Origin: Alphaproteobacteria bacterium US3C007
GTDB lineage: Bacteria > Pseudomonadota > Alphaproteobacteria > Rhodobacterales > Rhodobacteraceae
Direction of reading: 5' to 3'
Length of the DNA stretch: 64,000 nucleotides
Assembly: GCA_034423775.1 (NCBI GenBank)
Contig: CP139918.1
Coordinates: 806,001 to 870,000 of the forward strand
The position numbers were made by a program, and so were the translations under genes. Shown piece by piece: positions 58,571 to 64,000 of this stretch. The notes under the pieces are model-generated. The model worked only from the letters and a program-made list of their open reading frames with translations, was not told where the DNA came from and made no database searches. Within the stretch, counting starts at the first letter, position 1; each line of letters begins with the position of its first letter.

Positions 58571-58861
58571 TCAACCCGCCTCACTTTGTTCCGGCAGTCT
58601 GGTGCAAATTGGCCGACCGCCTTTGGTGCGAAGTGGGAGGAAAGTGGTTTCGACTGGACCGGCGTGCCGGTAGACATAGCACCCGTCAGTTGTGTCTATC
58701 ATCACCGCATTGAGGTCCTGAAAAGGGGCGGCAATCGCCAAGACGCCTTCCGGCAACTCGTCGACAAATGGATTAAGCGGAACGTCATCTTCAGGCGCAA
58801 CGCTTGCACATGCCGAAAGCCCAAAGAGAGAAATACAAAGCAACAGAATTCGGTAGTTCAT
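58571..58861 (-). CDS. Small putative lipoprotein, 96 aa
   Basis: Starts at ATG 58861. It has a lipoprotein signal with lipobox LSACAS after MNYRILLLCISLFG. The mature part is short and contains two cysteines (DGCYVYRHAG, RPICTRL) that may form a disulfide. No family recognised. It sits in the metal/envelope cluster and is probably anchored in the outer or inner membrane. Confidence 0.75.
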   Translation of the reverse strand: MNYRILLLCISLFGLSACASVAPEDDVPLNPFVDELPEGVLAIAAPFQDLNAVMIDTTDGCYVYRHAGPVETTFLPLRTKGGRPICTRLPEQSEAG

Positions 58862-59016
58862 CAAGTCATCCTCAAATGCCAGCAAAGCATGACCAAGATT
58901 TCTAGCTTTGACCAGTGCAAACTTCTAGCAACGTTAGTCACTCATTTGTATTAACTTCATTTGTCTGATGGTTGTGATAAAATTCCTTGTCAGGAAACTT
59001 GCCTACGCCTTTCAGC

Positions 59017-59556
59017 TTAGTGGACATCACCTCCTCGGGCAATCATCAAGTGATGCTCTTGGTGGTGAGCACCTATCGTCATCAGGCCGATGAAACCCAA
59101 CGCAGCAATCTGTGTCGCATCTCCTGAAACACGCATGGTAACGCCGCTGTCGATCTCTTCGACCACAACGCCCCATCCGGTCTGCGCAGCAAGGAATGGT
59201 GCATGAGCAGGGACCATTGTTTTGATTGCCCGCTGCGTGCGCCCATCCCCGGTGATGACGAAGCTTGCGCCTTGCGGGGTAGGGGATGCGGCAACACTGG
59301 CGTCCGTAGCGACCAAATCCATATCGATCAAGTGCTCTCGCAGGGCCGTGATGTTGACCTTCGACCAGTCAGTGCTGGCGTCTTCCCGCAAAACTTGTGT
59401 GATTTCGGCAATCGCAGCAAATGCACCTTGACCAGGCTGTGACAACACAAGGTTGAGTTTCCCACCCATATCAGCGTGATCTGTGTGCGCGTGTTGTGAT
59501 GCCGCCAATGTCGCCAATGCGATCCAAGCAAAGAAGCTAGTGAGTAAGATCTTCAT
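59017..59556 (-). CDS. Exported histidine-rich hypothetical protein
   Basis: A 179-residue protein from ATG 59556 with a Sec signal (MKILLTSFFAWIALATLAAS). The mature N-terminus starts QHAHTDHADMGG and the C-terminus ends GAHHQEHHLMIARGG. These His clusters suggest metal binding in the periplasm. The middle is helical and then beta (GASFVITGDGRTQRAIKTMVPAHAPFL). No named family recognised. It is divergent from the Crp-like regulator gene. Confidence 0.8.
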   Translation of the reverse strand: MKILLTSFFAWIALATLAASQHAHTDHADMGGKLNLVLSQPGQGAFAAIAEITQVLREDASTDWSKVNITALREHLIDMDLVATDASVAASPTPQGASFVITGDGRTQRAIKTMVPAHAPFLAAQTGWGVVVEEIDSGVTMRVSGDATQIAALGFIGLMTIGAHHQEHHLMIARGGDVH

Positions 59557-59610
59557 TGATCTCTCCATCGATTTTCCAGAATTGCGGATACCAACCTGCT
59601 TCAAGAACCT

Positions 59611-59628
59611 ATATGATCCTGATCATAT
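59611..59628. promoter_or_regulatory. Inverted repeat ATATGATC-N2-GATCATAT, possible Crp/Fnr-type operator
   Basis: A perfect 8+8 dyad immediately before and overlapping the start codon of the Crp/Fnr-family gene, in the divergent region. It may be an autoregulatory site. The half-site CATATGATC recurs at the start of the response-regulator gene (61438-61446). Confidence 0.5.
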
Positions 59629-60196
59629 GATACCGACGCCCTTCAACCTTTTGCCAAAGACGGCTGTAAAATCGTTAGAAGTGCAGAAGGGAGATCATCT
59701 GTTTCGCGACGGCGATCGGACGTTTGGTCTTTTTGTTGCCTATGATACCACCGTGCATTTGGTCCGGGTAAGCGAGGACGGCGAAACCATAATGATACAT
59801 CGCGCGACGCCTGGAACGTGGTTTGCCGAGGCATCGCTTTTCTCTGAAACCTATCACTGTGATGCGGTGGCACAACAAAACGGAAGCGTGCTCATCATCG
59901 ACAAAACAGCGGTCTTAAAGGGGCTTCAGGAGCATGACTTCGCGAAGGGATATTGGAAGATACTGTCTGTCCAAATTCAGCAGGCACGACAGATGCGTGA
60001 AATTCTTGCCATTCGGTCAGCCAAAGACAGAGTATACGCCGGGGTCGTAGCAGGGTTGCTGATCGGAACTGTCATCGACTTCGCGGCCACTGTTTCGCTG
60101 ACCCATGAAGCCACATATCGCGCTTTGCGAGAATTGGTTTCTGAAGGCAAACTACTCAACCCCCGGAGAGGCATCTACAGACTGCAGCACCTTTGA
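59627..60196 (+). CDS. Crp/Fnr-family transcriptional regulator
   Basis: A 189-residue regulator beginning at ATG 59627. The cyclic-nucleotide-binding-like beta barrel has LEVQKGDHLFRDGDRTFGLFVAYDTTVHLVR and ATPGTWFAEASLFSETYHCDAVA. The C-terminal winged helix is degenerate but recognisable (DFAATVSLTHEATYRALRELVSEGKL). Only one cysteine is present, so it is not an FNR iron-sulfur sensor. It probably responds to redox or metal stress and regulates its neighbours. Confidence 0.85.
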   Translation: MIPTPFNLLPKTAVKSLEVQKGDHLFRDGDRTFGLFVAYDTTVHLVRVSEDGETIMIHRATPGTWFAEASLFSETYHCDAVAQQNGSVLIIDKTAVLKGLQEHDFAKGYWKILSVQIQQARQMREILAIRSAKDRVYAGVVAGLLIGTVIDFAATVSLTHEATYRALRELVSEGKLLNPRRGIYRLQHL

Positions 60197-60203
60197 CCAG
60201 CTC

Positions 60204-60887
60204 TTATGATCTGCTGAAAAGTTGCGTCAGCGCCATGGACAGGAGTGTGACCATGAGCACGAGACCAATGCAAGCGACCATCGTCACCAAAACCGGCCTT
60301 GCTGACAATGGACCTTTCTTGGTGTCGGCGGAGTCGGATAATACGGCCAAGTAGGTGAACACCGCACCCGGCAGAAGCGCGTAGAGGTATACGCCCGATA
60401 TGTTCTCGAACAGAAAGGAACGTTCGAGTGTTGGCCCGACAACAAGGAGCGCCGTCCGGCGGTCACCGCCAAATGAGCCGAACCAATCCGCGGACAGGAC
60501 GTAAACCAAGACATGCAGTGCAACGAAGGCAACCGCGCGCGCAGAGATATCCAAAGCGATATGGCGAAGTGCCGGTCGGCTGGTGTTCTGCAAGACCCGA
60601 TTTGCTGCAATGAAACCAATGTAGTTGATAAAGAAAATGACAGGCAAACCGTTGGTGACAACCTGCCGCGAAAAACGACTGAGGGCTGTTGTGTTTGTCA
60701 CCAGTATCTTGGCGAAGTCCGGCGTAAGGGCGACGAAAAAGACCAGAAATGGCAGCAGGCTTAGAATGCTGAGAAGCGTCAGGTTCCAGCAAAACAAACC
60801 GAAAGGCAGATTAAGGCTGAAGTGTTTGCGAAAGGTGTCTTGCAGCGCCACTTCAGGCGTAGCTTGCGAAAACCTGCGTTGAACCAT
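60204..60887 (-). CDS. Polytopic membrane protein of unknown function
   Basis: A 227-residue protein with five or six membrane helices (FCWNLTLLSILSLLPFLVFFVAL split, LPVIFFINYIGFIAANRVL, FVALHVLVYVLSADWF, LLPGAVFTYLAVL, and VACIGLVLMVTLLS). I do not recognise the family. Its start lies inside the 3' end of the DUF411 gene upstream (35-base overlap), so the two are coupled. It may help place or export the metal bound by the DUF411 protein, but that is only from position. Confidence 0.7.
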   Translation of the reverse strand: MVQRRFSQATPEVALQDTFRKHFSLNLPFGLFCWNLTLLSILSLLPFLVFFVALTPDFAKILVTNTTALSRFSRQVVTNGLPVIFFINYIGFIAANRVLQNTSRPALRHIALDISARAVAFVALHVLVYVLSADWFGSFGGDRRTALLVVGPTLERSFLFENISGVYLYALLPGAVFTYLAVLSDSADTKKGPLSARPVLVTMVACIGLVLMVTLLSMALTQLFSRS

Positions 60888-61302
60888 CGTTCAGGACAAG
60901 CAAGACTTCATAGGGGTCACCTGTTCCCGCCGCACCCATCCCAGGCGAGCCCATGGGCATTCCGGGAACTGTCAATCCACGTGCGTCTGGCGCTTCGGCA
61001 AGCATACGCTGAATTTCGCGGGCTGGAACATGGCCCTCAACAAAATAGTCGCCTATGAGCGTTGTGTGACAACCGGACAGGTCGGACGTGATGCCAAGGC
61101 CATCCTTCATGGCCCAAAGAACCTCTTGATCGACGTCTTCAACCTCGACGGAAAAACCGGCATCTACCATCCGTTCGACCCAAGCCGTGCAGCAGCCACA
61201 AGTTGGCGTCTTAGCGACTTGCATAAGGGGTGCAGTTTGCGCAACTGCGGGACCTGCCACAAGCAATCCTGACGCTCCTACGATGAAATGCCTTCTGTTC
61301 AT
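60853..61302 (-). CDS. DUF411 family copper-binding-type periplasmic protein
   Basis: A 149-residue exported protein. The signal (NRRHFIVGASGLLVAGPAVAQ) has a twin-arginine look. The DUF411 domain has the metal-binding KTPTCGCCTAWVERM, SDLSGCHTTLIGDYFVEGHVPA and GLTVPGMPMGSPGM with a methionine-rich loop. DUF411 proteins are thought to bind copper. The gene is leftward and overlaps the membrane-protein gene. Confidence 0.92.
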   Translation of the reverse strand: MNRRHFIVGASGLLVAGPAVAQTAPLMQVAKTPTCGCCTAWVERMVDAGFSVEVEDVDQEVLWAMKDGLGITSDLSGCHTTLIGDYFVEGHVPAREIQRMLAEAPDARGLTVPGMPMGSPGMGAAGTGDPYEVLLVLNDGSTQVFASYA

Positions 61303-61431
61303 GGGGTATTCCTCAGTTGGTTCGTACAAAGGTAGATTTTGCGGCCCGCGAAGTCGAGCGGCGTACGGCTACCGATCTTGTTACATTTGGTTACAAACAT
61401 GGGACGGGCATTCCCCTTCCACAACAGTTAT

Positions 61432-62160
61432 ATGACCCATATGATCGATATGCCGCACATTCTGGTCGTTGATGACCACCTGGAAATCCGAAAGTCCGTT
61501 TCTCGCTATCTTGAGCGTAATGGGATGCGCACCTCTGTTGCCAAAGATGCAGAGCAGATGGACACGAAGCTGACTGAGGCGAAATTCGATCTCATCGTCT
61601 TGGACATCATGATGCCGGGAGAGGATGGATTGAGCGCTTGCAAGCGTCTTCACCAAACGTCGAAAACCCCTATCTTGATGCTGACCGCGATGGGCGATGA
61701 TGATGATCGGATTGCTGGACTTGACGGTGGTGCGGATGACTACTTGTCAAAACCATTCAATCCTAAAGAATTGCTTGCGCGTATCAACGCCATCCTCCGG
61801 CGCACGCAACAGATTCCGGAAATCGAGCCCTTTTCCGGCAAAAAGCTCCGCTTTGCCCATCTGGAATTAGATTATGATGGGCGCACTCTTTTTGATGAAG
61901 ATGGCAACAGGACGATGCTGACAACGAGTGAGTTGAAATTACTCACGATACTCTTGGAAAGACCGCGGGCGGTGTTCAGCCGCGACCAGCTTCTTGAACT
62001 CAGCGCGGGCAGGGTAGCCGGCCCGTTGGATCGGACGATTGACAATCAGATCAGTCGCTTGCGCCGCAAGATCGAGCAGGACGTATTGCGGCCTCGCGTC
62101 ATCGCGACGATCAGAAATCGCGGCTATAGCCTTACCGCCGAAGTTGAGGTCATGGAGTGA
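61432..62160 (+). CDS. OmpR-family response regulator
   Basis: A 242-residue regulator, starting at ATG 61432 (two further in-frame ATGs at 61441 and 61450). The receiver has the acidic pair in VVDDHLEIR, the phosphoacceptor in DLIVLDIMMPGEDG and the Lys in YLSKPFNP. The C-terminal winged helix includes LTTSELKLLTILLERPRAVFSRDQLLEL and DRTIDNQISRLRRKIE. The kinase gene starts inside its stop (GTGA), so the pair is coupled. It probably governs the surrounding metal/envelope genes. Confidence 0.94.
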   Translation: MTHMIDMPHILVVDDHLEIRKSVSRYLERNGMRTSVAKDAEQMDTKLTEAKFDLIVLDIMMPGEDGLSACKRLHQTSKTPILMLTAMGDDDDRIAGLDGGADDYLSKPFNPKELLARINAILRRTQQIPEIEPFSGKKLRFAHLELDYDGRTLFDEDGNRTMLTTSELKLLTILLERPRAVFSRDQLLELSAGRVAGPLDRTIDNQISRLRRKIEQDVLRPRVIATIRNRGYSLTAEVEVME

Positions 62161-63617
62161 CGCGCATGGCTTGGACACTAAGAACACAAATTGCGTTGCT
62201 GGTTTTGGGTGTGCTGTTTGTAGCCCAAGCGCTCAGTCTTTGGTTTTTTGTGGATGAACGATCGCTCGCGGTGCAAGCGGCGATTGGTGCTGAAGCGGCT
62301 GGCCGCGCTGCCAATGTTGCGCAGTTAGTCGAAGGGGCACCCGCCGATCTACATGCCCGGATCATTCAGGCGGCGACATCACCCTTGGTGAGATTTGACC
62401 TATCTGACGTGCCATCGGTTGCACACGGCAATCACGACGATGGAGGCGCCGTCGAGGCCCGCGTGCGCGCATTGCTCGGTGACAGCTACAGCCGTGATAT
62501 TCGGGTTGAGGTTCATGAGATTGAACAAGGTTTGCTACCGTTACCAAACCTATCGCCTGAGATGGCCGAGATGCATGCAGAAATGATGCAGGGCAGTTTG
62601 GCCGCGATTGAAATGGAGCTATCCATCGCCTTAGCAGGTGGGGACTGGCTGAATGTCGGTACACGGTTTGAGCGGCCACCTTTGCAATGGTCGACCGCGT
62701 CTAACGTGTCCTTTGTGTTGACTGCAACGCTTCTGTTGCTTGCGAGCTTTTGGTTCCTTCTCACGCGATTGACTGGCCCGCTGAATACGTTGGCGGATGC
62801 CTCTGAGCGATTGGGACGCGGCGCCGGCGAGGGATCACTGCCTGTAGTAGGTCCCAAAGAGGTCCAGGATCTGACAAAGGCCTTTAACACGATGCAAGAC
62901 CGCCTGACTCGGTTTGTTTCGGATCGCACACAAATGCTGGCCGCACTCGCCCATGATCTGCGATCGCCGCTGACGGCCCTCAGAGTGCGCGCAGAAATGG
63001 TTGACGATGATGAAACGCGCGCGTCTCTCGTGGCATCCGGTGAAGAGATGCAGCAGATGGTGGATGCAACGCTGGATTTCGCGAAAGGCGTTGGACAGCA
63101 TGAAGAGGTCTGCCCAACAGATATTCACGGGCTACTCTCGGGATTGGCGACAGATGGTCTATCGCTCCTTTCGGACCAACCATTGATCGTACCTGCCAAA
63201 CCAAGTGCTGTGCGACGCGCTCTTCGAAACCTGATCGAGAATGCCATTCACTATGGAATGGAAGCGCGTGTTTCTTGGGAAGTCGTCGATGGGTATGCTA
63301 AAATCCAAATTGACGATCAGGGTCCCGGAATTCCAGAGAATGAACTTGAGGCGGTATTTGGCCCCTATGTGAGACTTGAGACATCGCGATCGCATGATAC
63401 TGGCGGTCATGGGCTCGGTTTGTCGATCGCAAGAAGTATCATCCTTGAACACGGCGGTTCAGTCACGCTCACGAACCGTCCACAGGTAGGGCTTCGCGCC
63501 ACTGTGCGACTTCCATTTGAACGCAACGTAAAGCCCCATGTGTCCTCAGCTGATGCGCCCGATACGCCCCGATCGAAGAGTGACAAACGTCGCGCTCTTG
63601 GCGTGACAACATCGTAA
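62157..63617 (+). CDS. Sensor histidine kinase
   Basis: A 486-residue inner-membrane sensor. A first membrane helix (IALLVLGVLFVAQALSLWFF), a ~145-residue periplasmic domain rich in His/Glu/Met (HGNHDDGG, MAEMHAEMMQG) that could bind metal, a second helix (SNVSFVLTATLLLLASFWFLLT), a HAMP linker, the H-box ALAHDLRSPLTALRVRAEM, and the ATPase with NLIENAIHYG, DDQGPGIPEN and GGHGLGLSIA. The C-terminus has an Arg/Ser-rich tail of about 40 residues. It starts at GTG 62157 or ATG 62166 and phosphorylates the upstream regulator. Confidence 0.94.
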   Translation: MTRMAWTLRTQIALLVLGVLFVAQALSLWFFVDERSLAVQAAIGAEAAGRAANVAQLVEGAPADLHARIIQAATSPLVRFDLSDVPSVAHGNHDDGGAVEARVRALLGDSYSRDIRVEVHEIEQGLLPLPNLSPEMAEMHAEMMQGSLAAIEMELSIALAGGDWLNVGTRFERPPLQWSTASNVSFVLTATLLLLASFWFLLTRLTGPLNTLADASERLGRGAGEGSLPVVGPKEVQDLTKAFNTMQDRLTRFVSDRTQMLAALAHDLRSPLTALRVRAEMVDDDETRASLVASGEEMQQMVDATLDFAKGVGQHEEVCPTDIHGLLSGLATDGLSLLSDQPLIVPAKPSAVRRALRNLIENAIHYGMEARVSWEVVDGYAKIQIDDQGPGIPENELEAVFGPYVRLETSRSHDTGGHGLGLSIARSIILEHGGSVTLTNRPQVGLRATVRLPFERNVKPHVSSADAPDTPRSKSDKRRALGVTTS

Positions 63618-63755
63618 CACACCGCGTGGGTGCAACATTTCCGCGGCTGCCCAATAGGCGTTACATATCAGTACAAAAAACCAGCGCGCTGACTCTTCAT
63701 GAAATCCCACTGTGCAGTTAGAACTGAGGGAAAGCAGATAAAAAAAGCAAGTTAG

Positions 63756-64000
63756 ATGAGTAAGAAAACGCAACTTCTATCGCGCCGAACCTTTGTTTCA
63801 GGTATCGGCGCTACCGCCTTGGCGGCCCCTTCCATCGTGAACGCACAGGCATTGGAAAAAGTGAGACACAACGTGGCGTCGTTTCAGCCGCATGAATGGC
63901 AGGATCATTTTGACGCCATCGGCCAAGGCATTCTTTTGGCGGACACCGGATCACGTTTCCTGCAACATTGGACGGCCGATGGTGAGATGCGGATTTATCC
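63756..64000 (+). CDS. Putative L,D-transpeptidase, N-terminal fragment (runs off window)
   Basis: The first 81 codons of a gene that continues past the right edge. A twin-arginine signal (LSRRTFVSGIGATALAAPSIVNA) is followed by GQGILLADTGSRFLQHWTADGEMRIYP, which resembles the start of a YkuD L,D-transpeptidase domain. It has the same type of signal and probable function as the gene at 55511. The catalytic residues lie outside the window, so the assignment is moderate. Confidence 0.65.
   Translation, partial: MSKKTQLLSRRTFVSGIGATALAAPSIVNAQALEKVRHNVASFQPHEWQDHFDAIGQGILLADTGSRFLQHWTADGEMRIY

Noticed and set aside
58292..58954. Rightward 220-codon frame after the CDF gene
   Set aside because: Most of it runs antisense to a convincing lipoprotein gene with lipobox, and it shows no recognisable domain.

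Overview
The window is 64 kb of an alphaproteobacterial chromosome, most likely Rhodobacterales (marine Roseobacter group). The conserved blocks support this: the secA 3' end, an NDUFA9-type epimerase, asd, beta-carbonic anhydrase, leucyl aminopeptidase and an NlpC/P60 protein, all with moderate GC and alphaproteobacterial protein style. No database search was possible, so family assignments rest on motifs and architecture.

The striking feature is repeated use of tRNA genes as insertion sites. The window holds three complete tRNA genes (Arg-TCT, Leu-CAG, Met-CAT), a 59-bp copy of the tRNA-Leu 3' half, a 53-nt tRNA-Thr 3' half and a 16-bp tRNA-Thr tail. Around them are eight tyrosine-recombinase genes or remnants. 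Short direct repeats with 11-12 bp period, resembling integrase arm sites, lie beside several of them.

Layout. (1) 1-600: secA end and tRNA-Arg. (2) 655-4984: a deleted integrase abutting a truncated dimethylargininase gene, then a coupled tetR-aruH-aruI-type operon for 2-ketoarginine metabolism. (3) 5290-9154: low-GC mobile DNA with an integrase tail remnant, an acyltransferase and an integrase with a nonsense codon, ending at a tRNA-Leu att copy. (4) 9155-18532: a 9.4-kb tRNA-Leu element with a primase-polymerase/SF3 helicase, MORN protein, class III cyclase and integrase. (5) 18533-24921: core chromosome. (6) 25047-33119: an integrase at tRNA-Met, then a gene set for methanethiol: MT oxidase, formaldehyde dehydrogenase, persulfide dioxygenase and sulfide:quinone oxidoreductase, with an IclR regulator. 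(7) 33355-39417: a compact element with a catalytic-domain-only recombinase, a stand-alone clamp-loader-like AAA+ ATPase, a HUH-type Rep candidate, DUF3768 and several unknown proteins around palindromic repeats. (8) 39637-54487: a tRNA-Thr-flanked island with an integrase, a minimal polymerase-A-like protein, a second integrase and a LacI-controlled ABC transporter/SDR/FGGY kinase/epimerase operon for a polyol or pentose. (9) 54818-64000: a metal and cell-envelope stress cluster with MerR, CDF transporter, DUF411 protein, L,D-transpeptidases, Crp-like regulator and a two-component system.

The best candidates for something undescribed are the HUH Rep/clamp-loader element at 33-39 kb and the polymerase-like protein at 41.2-42.4 kb. 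The methanethiol cluster is the clearest complete pathway.
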